Positions 1 to 7,978 of a stretch of 28,075 bases of DNA are shown here, one piece after another. Within the stretch, counting starts at the first letter, position 1; each line of letters opens with the position of its first letter. This DNA comes from Candidatus Gastranaerophilales bacterium. GTDB taxonomy: Bacteria; Cyanobacteriota; Vampirovibrionia; Gastranaerophilales; Gastranaerophilaceae. The notes under the pieces were generated by a model. That model made no database searches. It saw nothing but the letters and a program-made list of their open reading frames with translations, and was not told the origin of the DNA. The stretch spans positions 1 through 28,075 of the forward strand of contig UNSJ01000026.1 of NCBI GenBank assembly GCA_900548405.1. Reading direction: 5' to 3'. The position numbers and the translations under genes are program-made.

Positions 1-1595
1 CAGCAAAAGCGTTTTCGCATTCACCAGCCGTAGGTTATGGTGCTACTGCAAACGGCACAGGAGCCATAGCATTAGGGGGTGGTGGAGGATTAGAACAACC
101 AACCGCAGAAGCAAACGGTTCTGTTGCTATCGGTTATGCAATTTCAACCGGTCCTAATGCCGTAGCAATTGCCCCCGGAGGAGTAGGTTCTTCACTGGAT
201 AGCCGAACACGTGCAACCGGTTCATCGAGTATTGCTTTAGGAGGTAATACACAGTCAACTAAAGATTATAGTATTGCGATAGGTGTAAGTGCTCGCAGTA
301 CCGAAGAACATTCAATGGCATTAGGTACTTTATCATCAGCAAATGCTAAAAATTCAATATCCATAGGTTATTCTTCCGCCGCAAGTGAAGAAAACGCAAT
401 AGCTATAGGAGATGCAACTTCAAGTGCATTAGGCACAATAGCTATTGGCGATGCAGCCAATGCATTATCTGATTATGCTGTTGCTTTAGGTTTAAACACT
501 AACGCTTCAGGAGCTCAAGGGATTTCAATCGGGTATTACAGTGCAGCTAATGGTAATGATTCAATAGCAATCGGTACAAGTGCAAATACAGAAGCATCAA
601 ACGCAATATTACTCGGCTCAAACGCATATGTTCAAAGAGGCGGCGGTATAGCAATCGGTAATAATGCCCGTTCCGGAGCAACAGATTCAACTTTATATGG
701 TGACCATGCTATTGCTATCGGTCAAGGTGCACAAGCAGGCAGTGATTACGGTATTTCTATCGGTAACAATGCAGGAAGTTCAAGCAAAGGTAGTAATGTT
801 ATAGCAATCGGCTCGTATGCCTGTCAATATGTAACAGGTTCCAATAAAACCTGTATCGGTGCAAATTCAGGTCCTGGCGAGGGACATTTTGAGGCAACAG
901 ATGATGTAGAGCGTATTTTTATCGGCAAACCACCTGCCGTTTTGCCTGATGTACATAATACTAATGAAGATAAAGGTATTGGACAAAATGCAATTGTTGA
1001 AATTGTAAATAAAAATGATTCTTCGAAGTGGGGCGGTAAACGTCACGGTTATCCTAACGGACCTACAGTATACATAAATGCTAACCTTGTAATTAGAGGC
1101 TATACGTGGTTAATGGTAGCGGATGACAAAGGTGATGAACATGACGAACAAGGTATTGTAAGTTCAAATAAACCTTCAGGTGACGGGCATAATATAAAAT
1201 GGAACAGGAATGCTCAACAATTTCCAACAGTTTCTGATAGAAGATTAAAATATGTGGGTAAAGAATTTACCTCAGGCTTAGACAAAATCCGTGCATTGAA
1301 AGTGTTTAATTATACCTTCAAAAAAGATGGAGCGAAGACACCTCATGTTGGTGTAATAGCGCAAGACCTGCAAAAGGTTTTCCCTGATGCTGTTAAAAAA
1401 GGTGCAGACGGTTTTCTTACAATCAGAATGGAAGATATGTTCTATGCTGTAATCAATGCAATAAAAGAACTTGATGCAAGAGTTACTGCTTTAGAAAAAG
1501 AAAACTCTGAATTAAAACAAGTTATTCAAAAAATGCAGCAAGATAATACAAAACAAGAGGCAAGATTAAAGGCTTTAGAAGCTAAGATAAAATAA
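1..1595 (+). CDS. YadA-head-repeat surface fibre with C-terminal peptidase S74 chaperone (5' partial)
   Basis: The reading frame is open from the first base of the window (phase: codon starts at base 3), so the gene begins upstream and the ATG at 315 is internal. About 290 codons are degenerate repeats of the type S-x-A-[IL]-G-x-x-A, the left-handed beta-roll of YadA/Hia-type trimeric adhesin heads. From about 1233 the protein changes to a peptidase S74 (intramolecular chaperone auto-processing) domain, with the SDRRLK motif giving the expected Ser (codon 1233) and Lys (codon 1248) dyad and then GVIAQDLQKVFPDAV. The last 40 residues form a Leu/Glu/Lys heptad coiled coil. In known S74 fibres this domain trimerises the shaft and is cleaved off. 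No YadA beta-barrel anchor is visible, so surface attachment is unexplained. Domain calls are confident; the adhesin role is inference. Confidence 0.85.
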   Translation, partial: AKAFSHSPAVGYGATANGTGAIALGGGGGLEQPTAEANGSVAIGYAISTGPNAVAIAPGGVGSSLDSRTRATGSSSIALGGNTQSTKDYSIAIGVSARSTEEHSMALGTLSSANAKNSISIGYSSAASEENAIAIGDATSSALGTIAIGDAANALSDYAVALGLNTNASGAQGISIGYYSAANGNDSIAIGTSANTEASNAILLGSNAYVQRGGGIAIGNNARSGATDSTLYGDHAIAIGQGAQAGSDYGISIGNNAGSSSKGSNVIAIGSYACQYVTGSNKTCIGANSGPGEGHFEATDDVERIFIGKPPAVLPDVHNTNEDKGIGQNAIVEIVNKNDSSKWGGKRHGYPNGPTVYINANLVIRGYTWLMVADDKGDEHDEQGIVSSNKPSGDGHNIKWNRNAQQFPTVSDRRLKYVGKEFTSGLDKIRALKVFNYTFKKDGAKTPHVGVIAQDLQKVFPDAVKKGADGFLTIRMEDMFYAVINAIKELDARVTALEKENSELKQVIQKMQQDNTKQEARLKALEAKIK

Positions 1596-1615
1596 AATTT
1601 CATACGAAAAAAAAA

Positions 1616-1752
1616 TAAGCCATTATCGTGTAAGTATCACGGTAATCCCAATGGCGGGTTAAGCGGATTGCCCGCAGAGGGCGAACGGTCAAAGCGAAGA
1701 GCTTTGCCGGAAGACCCGTTTAAAGCGGGCAACCAAGCAGCCGCCAGGCTTA
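1616..1752 (+). ncRNA. Candidate structured RNA between the fibre gene and the UDP-xylose synthase gene
   Basis: This non-coding stretch is GC-rich against an AT-rich background and folds as nested stems: TAAGCC 1616-1621 with GGCTTA 1747-1752, GGCGG 1653-1657 with CCGCC 1741-1745, TTGCCCGC 1668-1675 with GCGGGCAA 1725-1732, AACGG 1684-1688 with CCGTT 1716-1720, and CAAAGC 1690-1695 with GCTTTG 1701-1706. A side hairpin CGTG/CACG sits near 1627-1640. A Rho-independent terminator follows at 1765. I see no clear promoter and no match to SRP, 6S, tmRNA or RNase P signatures. It may be the folded 3' UTR of the fibre gene, an independent small RNA, or a repeat-derived hairpin. Confidence 0.45.
1663..1741 (+). 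repeat. Palindromic element, copy A
   Basis: It starts GCGGATTGC and ends GCAACCAAGCAGC. These ends are identical over 9 and 10 bases to the copy at 20715-20791, while the interior differs. The arms TTGCCCGC and GCGGGCAA pair perfectly. Here it is intergenic. No flanking duplication is visible. Membership in the family rests on the shared ends and architecture only. Confidence 0.5.
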
Positions 1753-1764
1753 CTTTCATTCCTT

Positions 1765-1797
1765 CTCCCGCTTAATAGCGGGAGTTTTTCTTTTTTT
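1765..1797 (+). terminator. Rho-independent terminator
   Basis: Stem CTCCCGC (1765-1771) and GCGGGAG (1778-1784) with loop TTAATA, followed by a T-rich run. It ends the fibre-gene/structured-RNA transcript. Confidence 0.85.
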
Positions 1798-1830
1798 TAT
1801 GCTAAAATAATTTCAAGAATTGAGGGTTTT

Positions 1831-2760
1831 ATGAAAAATATATTAGTTACAGGCGGAGCAGGATTTATCGGTTCGCATTTGTGTGAAAAGCTTATAGAAC
1901 AAGGCAATCACGTTATATGTCTGGATAATTTTTTTACAGGCTCAAGAAAAAATATCGAGCATCTTTTGGATAATAAGGAATTTGAACTTATAAGACATGA
2001 CATTATCGAGCCGATTATTTTAGAGGTTGACCGAATTTATAACCTTGCTTGTCCAGCAAGCCCTATTCATTATCAATACAATGCCATTAAGACTATTAAA
2101 ACTAATGTTTTGGGCGTAACAAACATGTTGGATTTGGCGGATGAAACGCATGCAAGAATTTTGCAGGCTTCTACAAGTGAAGTTTACGGTGATCCGGTTG
2201 TTCATCCGCAAAGAGAGGATTACTGGGGAAATGTTAACCCTATTGGTTTAAGGAGCTGTTATGATGAAGGAAAGCGCGTTGCTGAAACTTTAATGATGGA
2301 TTATCACAGGCAGCATAATGTTGATATAAAAATTATAAGAATATTTAACACATACGGGCCGCGTATGGCAGAAAATGACGGCAGGGTTGTTTCAAACTTT
2401 ATTTTACAGGCTTTGAAAAACGAGGATATAACAATTTACGGTGACGGTTCACAAACACGCTCATTCTGTTATGTTGATGATTTAGTAAGAGGAATGATTT
2501 CGTTAATGAATTCAGAGGACTTTATCGGACCTGTAAATATGGGAAATGACGGTGAATACACAATTCTTGAACTGGCAAAAATGATTATTGAGCTTTCCAA
2601 TTCAAATTCAAAAATTGTATTTAAGCCGCTTCCGTCTGACGATCCTTGCCAGCGCAAACCTGACTTGACACTTGCAAAAGAAAAATTGGGTTATGAGCCG
2701 ACAATCCATGTTCGTGACGGCTTGCTAAAAACAATTGAGTATTTTAAAACAGTCCTTTAA
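1831..2760 (+). CDS. uxs: UDP-glucuronate decarboxylase (UDP-xylose synthase)
   Basis: 309-residue short-chain dehydrogenase of the extended NDP-sugar type. It converts UDP-glucuronate to UDP-xylose, a precursor for surface polysaccharide. The N-terminal Rossmann motif is [10 protein letters not shown] (residues 7-16). The family signature [12 protein letters not shown], the STSEVYGDP segment, and the catalytic Tyr/Lys pair in SCYDEGKR are all present, followed by IFNTYGPRM and the C-terminal sugar-binding [16 protein letters not shown]. Length and motif order match bacterial UXS proteins closely. Ribosome binding site GAGGG lies 5 nt before the ATG. It appears monocistronic. No other nucleotide-sugar genes are in the window, so the destination glycan is unknown. 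Confidence 0.93.
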   Translation: MKNILVTGGAGFIGSHLCEKLIEQGNHVICLDNFFTGSRKNIEHLLDNKEFELIRHDIIEPIILEVDRIYNLACPASPIHYQYNAIKTIKTNVLGVTNMLDLADETHARILQASTSEVYGDPVVHPQREDYWGNVNPIGLRSCYDEGKRVAETLMMDYHRQHNVDIKIIRIFNTYGPRMAENDGRVVSNFILQALKNEDITIYGDGSQTRSFCYVDDLVRGMISLMNSEDFIGPVNMGNDGEYTILELAKMIIELSNSNSKIVFKPLPSDDPCQRKPDLTLAKEKLGYEPTIHVRDGLLKTIEYFKTVL

Positions 2761-2821
2761 GTATTATAGACAATTAAATAATAATCCTTTGTTGAACGTA
2801 TTTTGTTTACGGCAAATTTTC

Positions 2822-2850
2822 TTGCAAACTAAAAATTTTTATTTGATAAT
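2822..2850 (+). promoter_or_regulatory. Promoter of the alcohol dehydrogenase gene
   Basis: -35 TTGCAA (2822-2827), 17-bp spacer, -10 GATAAT (2845-2850). It leaves a leader of about 30 nt. Confidence 0.6.
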
Positions 2851-2885
2851 GTCATTGAAAAAAGTTTATGAAAGGAGAGTTTAGC

Positions 2886-4094
2886 ATGTGGGAAAAAGAT
2901 ATTGATATTAATCAAGTTGTTGAAATCCGCACAAGAACAAATGTTTATTTTGGTGTAGGTGCGATTAAAAAAATTGATGATATTGTTAAGACTTTAAAGA
3001 CAAAAGGCATAGATAAAGTTATCGTAATGTCAGGCAGAAACGCATACAAAGCGACTGGTGCATGGGATTATGTTGAAAAAGCATTGAAAGACAACGGTGT
3101 AGGATACATTAATTATGATCAGGTTACTCCTAACCCTACAACTGTCCACGTAAACGAAGCAGCAAAAATGGCGAGAGATTTTGGTGCAAAAGCTGTTATT
3201 GCAATCGGCGGAGGTTCGCCAACAGATGCAGGTAAATCTGTTGCTATTTTGCTTGAATACCCTGAAAAAACTGCTGAAAATATTTACGATTTTGAATTTG
3301 CTCCTGAAAAAGCTGCGCCAATCGTATCTATTAACTTAACTCACGGTACAGGTACAGAAACTAACAGATTTGCGGTCGTAACTAACCTTGAAAAGAATTT
3401 CAAACCTGCAATTGCTTATGATTGCATTTATCCTATGTTTGCAATTGATGACCCTCAATTAATGACAAAATTGTCACCTAAACAAACAAGGTACGTTTCA
3501 ATTGATGCTGTTAACCACGTTGTTGAAGCTGCAACTTCAACTGTTGCATCACCTTATTCAATCAGCCTTGCAAAACAGGTTATTGAACTTGTTGCAAAAT
3601 ATTTGCCGAAAGCTATTGCAAATCCTGATGATTTAGAAGCTAGATACTTCCTTGCATATGCGGCAATGATGGGCGGTGTAAGCTTTGATAACGGTTTGTT
3701 GCATTACACTCACGCTCTTGAACACCCGCTAAGTGCTGTTAAACCTGAATTATCACATGGTTTGGGATTAGCTATACTTTTACCGGCTGTTATAAAAACT
3801 ATTTACAAAGACAGACCGCATGTATTGGCTGACATTTTGGCTCCAATAGCACCTGGATTAAGAGGTGAAGCATCTGAAGCTGATAAGGCTGCAAAAGAAG
3901 TTCAAAGCTGGCTTCAATCCGTTGATGTTCCTCAAAAACTTGAAGATGAAGGATTTACTGAGGCTGATGTTGAAAAACTTGTTGACCTTGTTTATACAAC
4001 ACCATCTCTTTCCGGACTTTTGGATATTGCACCGTCAGGAAACGGCAGAGATGTTGTAGAAGCTATTTACAGAAACTCTTTGAAACCGCTTTAG
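2886..4094 (+). CDS. Iron-containing (group III) alcohol dehydrogenase
   Basis: NAD(P)-dependent, iron-type alcohol/aldehyde oxidoreductase of about 402 residues, probably a fermentation or aldehyde-handling enzyme. The dinucleotide-binding motif is AIGGGSPTDAGK. Metal ligands are visible as D and H in IDAVNHVVEA and as H in LEHPLS and ELSHGLG, the Asp-His-His-His set of the family. I chose ATG 2886 because AAAGGAGAG sits 6 nt upstream. The ATG at 2868 contains that ribosome binding site just after it and would add only MKGEFS. It has its own promoter (2822-2850) and terminator (4117-4145). The substrate (butanol, propanediol or another) cannot be read from the sequence. Confidence 0.9.
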   Translation: MWEKDIDINQVVEIRTRTNVYFGVGAIKKIDDIVKTLKTKGIDKVIVMSGRNAYKATGAWDYVEKALKDNGVGYINYDQVTPNPTTVHVNEAAKMARDFGAKAVIAIGGGSPTDAGKSVAILLEYPEKTAENIYDFEFAPEKAAPIVSINLTHGTGTETNRFAVVTNLEKNFKPAIAYDCIYPMFAIDDPQLMTKLSPKQTRYVSIDAVNHVVEAATSTVASPYSISLAKQVIELVAKYLPKAIANPDDLEARYFLAYAAMMGGVSFDNGLLHYTHALEHPLSAVKPELSHGLGLAILLPAVIKTIYKDRPHVLADILAPIAPGLRGEASEADKAAKEVQSWLQSVDVPQKLEDEGFTEADVEKLVDLVYTTPSLSGLLDIAPSGNGRDVVEAIYRNSLKPL

Positions 4095-4116
4095 GTTTTA
4101 CGGGCAAATTTAAAAA

Positions 4117-4145
4117 GGGCGTCTTTAAACAGACGTCCTTTTTTG
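4117..4145 (+). terminator. Rho-independent terminator
   Basis: Stem GGGCGTCT (4117-4124) and AGACGTCC (4131-4138) with one G-T pair, loop TTAAAC, then a T run. Confidence 0.8.
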
Positions 4146-4161
4146 TATTATAATTTAAATT

Positions 4162-5949
4162 ATGATTACCAAAAGAAAACTGGAGCTGCTTGCACCTGCA
4201 AAGGATAAGAAAACAGCAATTACTGCAATAGAAAGCGGAGCTGATGCTGTTTATATCGGTTCGCCTAAATTCGGGGCGCGTCAGGCTGCGGGTAATTCAT
4301 TAGAAGATATTAAGGAAATTGTTGATTATGCGCATAAGTTTTATGTAAAAGTTCATGTGACTATCAATACGATTTTAACTGATGAGGAACTTTTGCAGGC
4401 TCTTGATTTGATTAATAAGCTTTATGAAATCGGAGTTGATGCAATTATCGTTCAGGATATGGGAATTTTAAAGCTTGCAGTGGAAAATAAACTTCCTCCA
4501 ATCCCTATTCATGCGAGCACCCAATGCGATACAAGAACACTTCAAAAAGCGGAATTTTTTAAAAAGCTCGGAGTTTCACGTATAATTCTTGCAAGAGAAT
4601 TGTCTGTTGAGCAGATTAGGGAAATATGTGATGCTGTTTCTGAAAAAGATGATGAGGATGCGGTTGAGGTTGAAACTTTTATACACGGCGCGCTTTGCGT
4701 TTCTTACAGCGGTCAGTGCTATATGAGCCATTATATCGGAGGACGTTCTGCAAATAGGGGTGAATGCGCTCAAGCGTGCCGTAAAAAATACACTCTTGTT
4801 GATGAAGACGGGAATATTATTGCAAAAGGCAAGCATCTTTTGAGCCTTAAAGATTTTAATGCATCAAGACATATTGAAGAACTTGCAAAAGCAGGAGTAA
4901 AATCTTTTAAAATAGAAGGACGTTTGAAAGATGAAAACTATGTGAAAAATGTGGTTTTGTATTACAGAAACCTTCTTGACAAATGCGGCAGGAAGTCATC
5001 TTCGGGGCAAGTTTTCGCAGACTTTGAGCCTGATGTAAACAAAAGTTTTAATCGCGGATTTACTGAATATTTTCTTAAAAAACGTGAAAAATGTTTTAAC
5101 TTTGACACGCCAAAGGCAGTCGGAGAAAAAATCGGAACAGTTACAAGAGTTGGCAGAGATTTTTTTGAGATTAAGACAAAAATTCAGTTGAATAATCAAG
5201 ACGGTTTGTGCTTTATGCTTGGCGGTCACCTTGAAGGGTGTCTTGTTAACAGAACCGACAAAAACAGAGTTTTTCCGAATAAAATGAGCGGTATTAAGGT
5301 CGGTATGGAAATTTTCAGAAACAACGACATTCAGTTTGAAAAACAGCTCATAAATTCAAAGATTAAGCGCAGAATAGGGGTTGAGATTAATTTCCGTGAT
5401 AATGTAATCACAGCAATTGACGATAATAAAAACTCTGCTAAGGTGGAAGTCGGTTTTTCGGAAATTCCTAAAAATCTTGAAAAAATGAAAGAAAATTTTA
5501 TTAAACAAATGGAAAAAACAGGCGACAGTGATTTTTTTGCAAGAAATGTTCGCATCTGTTCTGATTTACCGTTTATACCTGTTTCAGAGATAAATGAATT
5601 AAGGCGCAGTCTGCTCGAAAAATTAATGGAAGAACGATTAAAAAATTATAAACGCGAATTTCAAAAACCTCTGCAATATGCTGAATTTCCGCAAAAAGAA
5701 CTTGATTACAGGGCAAATATTCATAACAGTCAGGCAAAAGAATTTTATGAACAGTGCGGCTCAAAGGTTTGCGAAATGTCAGCAGAAAGCGGCTCGCATC
5801 CTGTTGAATTGATGCGGACAAAGCACTGTTTGAAATTTGCTTTTGATATGTGCAAATCCCCTAAAAAGCTTTATCTGATTGATGAAAAAGGCAAGAAATA
5901 CCCGCTTATTTTTGATTGCAAAAACTGTGAGATGGTGTTACGCACGTAA
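4162..5949 (+). CDS. Peptidase U32 family protein (RNA hydroxylation type, TrhP/RlhA-like)
   Basis: 595-residue U32-family protein. The N-terminal TIM-barrel-like part begins LELLAPAKDKKTAI and contains VHVTINTIL and HASTQCDT. The family signature follows: ETFIHGALCVSYSGQCYMS, then GGRSANRGECAQACR, giving the clustered cysteines expected to bind a metal centre. Despite the peptidase name, characterised relatives (TrhP, RlhA) hydroxylate tRNA uridine-34 or a 23S rRNA cytidine. The long C-terminal region has a second Cys-rich patch (CKNCEMV) near the end. TATAAT at 4149-4154 lies 7 nt before the ATG and there is no Shine-Dalgarno sequence, so the mRNA may be leaderless. The 3' end overlaps the convergent hydrolase gene by 12 bp. 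Which RNA it modifies is unknown. Confidence 0.85.
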   Translation: MITKRKLELLAPAKDKKTAITAIESGADAVYIGSPKFGARQAAGNSLEDIKEIVDYAHKFYVKVHVTINTILTDEELLQALDLINKLYEIGVDAIIVQDMGILKLAVENKLPPIPIHASTQCDTRTLQKAEFFKKLGVSRIILARELSVEQIREICDAVSEKDDEDAVEVETFIHGALCVSYSGQCYMSHYIGGRSANRGECAQACRKKYTLVDEDGNIIAKGKHLLSLKDFNASRHIEELAKAGVKSFKIEGRLKDENYVKNVVLYYRNLLDKCGRKSSSGQVFADFEPDVNKSFNRGFTEYFLKKREKCFNFDTPKAVGEKIGTVTRVGRDFFEIKTKIQLNNQDGLCFMLGGHLEGCLVNRTDKNRVFPNKMSGIKVGMEIFRNNDIQFEKQLINSKIKRRIGVEINFRDNVITAIDDNKNSAKVEVGFSEIPKNLEKMKENFIKQMEKTGDSDFFARNVRICSDLPFIPVSEINELRRSLLEKLMEERLKNYKREFQKPLQYAEFPQKELDYRANIHNSQAKEFYEQCGSKVCEMSAESGSHPVELMRTKHCLKFAFDMCKSPKKLYLIDEKGKKYPLIFDCKNCEMVLRT

Positions 5950-6651
5950 AAATTGGACACATATGTTTATGAACCTTTGCGGCTCGTCAAGATATAAATC
6001 TTCCGCGTGAATACTGTCAAATAACTCAAATTTCTTATAGCAAACCGCTTCTTTATAAAGTTTTTCGGTGTGCCAGGAACAGACTGTAACATCTTTTTTG
6101 CCTGCTATAAAAAGTGTCGGAGCTTCTATATCTTTTATGATATTGACAGGTTTGATTTTCTTACCTGTAACTAATGACGGGCGGATTGAAAGCCAGCGCC
6201 TGAGCTCGAATTTTTTAAATGTAGGAATAAAAGCTTCTTTTTTCCACATCTGATTTTCGATTTTATCAAAATCAACAGGGGCAGAAACCGCGATTATTTT
6301 ATCTATATCTTTATAAAGTGCGCTATGGATTAGCACAAGCGCCCCGCCGAGAGAAAATCCTGCAAGATAAACCTTTTTATATTTTGTTTTTGCAAAATCC
6401 ACAACAGTTTTCAAATCAATTGTTTCTTTGCTTGTGAACGTATAAAATCCCGAACTTTTTCCGTGACCTCTGCAATCAAACGCGATTACATCAAATTCTT
6501 TGGAAAAATTTTGGGCCATATCAGAAAACGCCCTGCTGTCTTTTGTCATAAACCAGCCATGTACAATGATTAAAACCTCTTTGTGTCCTGTATCGTAATG
6601 GTTGAGGGCAAGCTTTATCCCGTCAGAAGTGTAAATAAAAGTTTCTTTCAT
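5938..6651 (-). CDS. Alpha/beta hydrolase
   Basis: 237-residue serine hydrolase. The oxyanion region is VHGWFM, followed by DCRGHGKS and the nucleophile elbow AGFSLGGAL (Ser). The acid is in AGKKDVTV (Asp) and the catalytic His in DSIHAED. The order and spacing fit a monoacylglycerol-lipase or peptidase-like alpha/beta fold. There is no signal peptide or membrane segment, so it is probably cytoplasmic. Its stop overlaps the end of the U32 gene in convergent orientation. Substrate cannot be assigned. Confidence 0.85.
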   Translation of the reverse strand: MKETFIYTSDGIKLALNHYDTGHKEVLIIVHGWFMTKDSRAFSDMAQNFSKEFDVIAFDCRGHGKSSGFYTFTSKETIDLKTVVDFAKTKYKKVYLAGFSLGGALVLIHSALYKDIDKIIAVSAPVDFDKIENQMWKKEAFIPTFKKFELRRWLSIRPSLVTGKKIKPVNIIKDIEAPTLFIAGKKDVTVCSWHTEKLYKEAVCYKKFELFDSIHAEDLYLDEPQRFINICVQFLRA

Positions 6652-6659
6652 AATTTATA

Positions 6660-6812
6660 CTATTTATTGTTTTGTTTAACGTAATCTTCAATCATTTTGG
6701 CAGCTAAGTTACTTGCAGAACGTTTTTCTTTCTCTGCAATAGCTTTAAAATTCTCAAAAGTATCTTTCTCAATAATAACTACAAATCTATGTTTATCTTT
6801 TTTAATGACCAT
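6660..6812 (-). CDS. Small ribbon-helix-helix (CopG/Arc-like) DNA-binding protein
   Basis: 50 residues from ATG at 6812, with an AGAGGTT ribosome binding site 6-7 nt upstream. The N-terminal beta-strand-like RFVVIIEKD is followed by two helices, FENFKAIAEKEKR and SASNLAAKMIEDYVKQ. This is the strand-helix-helix pattern of Arc/CopG repressors and many type II antitoxins. It faces a tiny gene at 6930 across an intergenic region with a perfect 12-bp palindrome, which suggests it represses that promoter and perhaps its own. The hydrolase gene starts 8 bp after its stop, so the two are probably co-transcribed. An antitoxin role is possible, but no toxin is identified. Confidence 0.65.
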   Translation of the reverse strand: MVIKKDKHRFVVIIEKDTFENFKAIAEKEKRSASNLAAKMIEDYVKQNNK

Positions 6813-6879
6813 TTATGAACCTCTTGTAATATGTTTGTAAACCTATGTAAATTTTACTATTAATTTGTTATTAATTCAA

Positions 6880-6918
6880 TTGCAAAGAGTTTATAATAAG
6901 TTTATAAACTATTATAAA
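6880..6918 (+). promoter_or_regulatory. Promoter overlapped by palindromic operator
   Basis: -35 TTGCAA (6880-6885), 17-bp spacer, -10 TATAAA (6903-6908). The -10 box lies within the perfect palindrome AGTTTATAAACT (6899-6910), and outer arms TTTATAATA (6890-6898) and TATTATAAA (6910-6918) form a second dyad. This is an obvious site for the adjacent ribbon-helix-helix protein. Confidence 0.5.
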
Positions 6919-6929
6919 AGGAGTATATT

Positions 6930-7034
6930 ATGATAAATAAAAAACTAAATGATATTATGTCTAAATGGTCTGATTTGATAACATATCTTGAAGTTATCGC
7001 AGATTATTGCAAGTATAACAGAAATATCAACTAA
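6930..7034 (+). CDS. Small unrecognised protein (34 residues), possibly the front of a broken gene
   Basis: ATG 6930 is preceded by AAAGGAG at ideal distance. The peptide is MINKKLNDIMSKW followed by an amphipathic SDLITYLEVIADYCKYN. After the TAA at 7032-7034 the same frame stays open to 7151 and reads coding-like (CKENRKLYEQLDYLEME). The gene may therefore once have been about 72 codons, cut by a stop. It is the likely target of the ribbon-helix-helix protein at 6660-6812. Function unknown. Confidence 0.5.
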   Translation: MINKKLNDIMSKWSDLITYLEVIADYCKYNRNIN

Positions 7035-7040
7035 GTATCT

Positions 7041-7151
7041 ATGATACTTCCTTTGTTTTTATATATTTGTAAAGAAAATCGTAAGCTTTACGAGCAGCTT
7101 GATTATTTGGAAATGGAAACCTTTGACTTTAAACAAAATAACCTTAAATAG
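7041..7151 (+). pseudogene. Possible downstream half of the small gene at 6930 (same frame)
   Basis: In-frame continuation after the TAA at 7032. It has an internal ATG at 7041 but no ribosome binding site, because that position is in the hairpin AGTATC/GATACT (7034-7048). The encoded stretch ends LYEQLDYLEMETFDFKQ and looks protein-like. It may instead be chance; evidence is composition and frame only. Confidence 0.3.
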
Positions 7152-7231
7152 AAATTACAGATATCATACGAAAGTATGAGCAAGGAATGCAGGTTTTGGT
7201 ATATAGTAAAATGTACCAGAGGGTAGAATTT

Positions 7232-7978
7232 GTGTTAAACGGTGTATTTCAACGACCATATTTGAATAAAGACGGCAGGAGTCTTGTTAAGAAAAAACAA
7301 GATGAAGAAAAGAATGCCTCATCAGCTGCTCAGCGAGAAGAGCAGTCTAATTCAAATTCCAGGAGTAAAGGGCTTCAATATGTAGAACAAAGCAAGCCTG
7401 CATATACTCCCGGCTATCAACGTGTTCAAAACAACGGAGAACAGGTTGACTGGCGTCAAATGCGCACTCAAATTCAAAGTCAGGTTCAGACAAGACCCCC
7501 TCAAAATGCACAGCTGACATCAGCAAATCAAACTGATGCTATTAGTGCTACAAAGACTTTATCAGGCAGAAGCACTGTCATTAATATTGCACAAATTCTT
7601 AAAGATTTTAAAAACACCGCAGCAGCAATTGGTACCCCTGATGATTTGAAAGAAGAAGTTAACGGTTATCTTACTCTGATTGAAGCTCAGGTTAAAAAAG
7701 ATAATCCGAATACAAAGCTTGTAAAATCTAATTTAAAAAATGCATCTTCTATTCTTGATAACTATATCTCAAAAACTTTGAATAAAGATTCAAAAGTTGT
7801 TGAAAACTGGGTTGATGCACTGTTTTTACAACAAATTGATTTCAGCTACAACGAAGGTGATATTAACCCTCAGTTTTTGGTAAAATTCCCTGATGGAAGC
7901 ACACAACAGGAAGCAAAAACCGAAAATAAAACTGTTGTAAACGAAACTGTTCAAGAACCCGTTCCACAGGAAATTTAA
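7232..7978 (+). CDS. N-terminal segment of a split TPR protein
   Basis: I prefer GTG 7232 as start: GAGGG lies 8 nt upstream and the product begins LNGVFQRPYLNKDG. An ATG at 7187 would add 15 residues with a poor site. The first 110 residues are Gln/Asn/Ser-rich and look disordered. Residues from about 115 to 215 are helical (INIAQILKDFKNTAAAIG, LIEAQVKKDNPNTKLVKSNLKNASSILDNYISK). An acidic/Gln linker leads to TAA at 7976-7978. The same frame continues without a gap into the TPR segment 7979-8773, so this is most likely one gene with a nonsense codon. No signal peptide is visible. Function unrecognised. Confidence 0.6.
   Translation: MLNGVFQRPYLNKDGRSLVKKKQDEEKNASSAAQREEQSNSNSRSKGLQYVEQSKPAYTPGYQRVQNNGEQVDWRQMRTQIQSQVQTRPPQNAQLTSANQTDAISATKTLSGRSTVINIAQILKDFKNTAAAIGTPDDLKEEVNGYLTLIEAQVKKDNPNTKLVKSNLKNASSILDNYISKTLNKDSKVVENWVDALFLQQIDFSYNEGDINPQFLVKFPDGSTQQEAKTENKTVVNETVQEPVPQEI

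Noticed and set aside
1616..1752. Resemblance to bacterial SRP (4.5S) RNA because of GCCGGAAG and AAGCAGCC
   Set aside because: The conserved apical sequence with GGAAGNAGC in one loop is not present; the two pieces lie in different stems.
6188..6215. GCGGATTGAAAGCC inside the hydrolase gene resembles the palindromic-element start
   Set aside because: It is normal coding sequence of a conserved-looking region with no paired 3' end or hairpin.
7034..7065. AGTATC/GATACT hairpin followed by T-rich sequence as a terminator of the small gene at 6930
   Set aside because: Short A/T-rich stem, and the T run is interrupted; too weak to list as a terminator.
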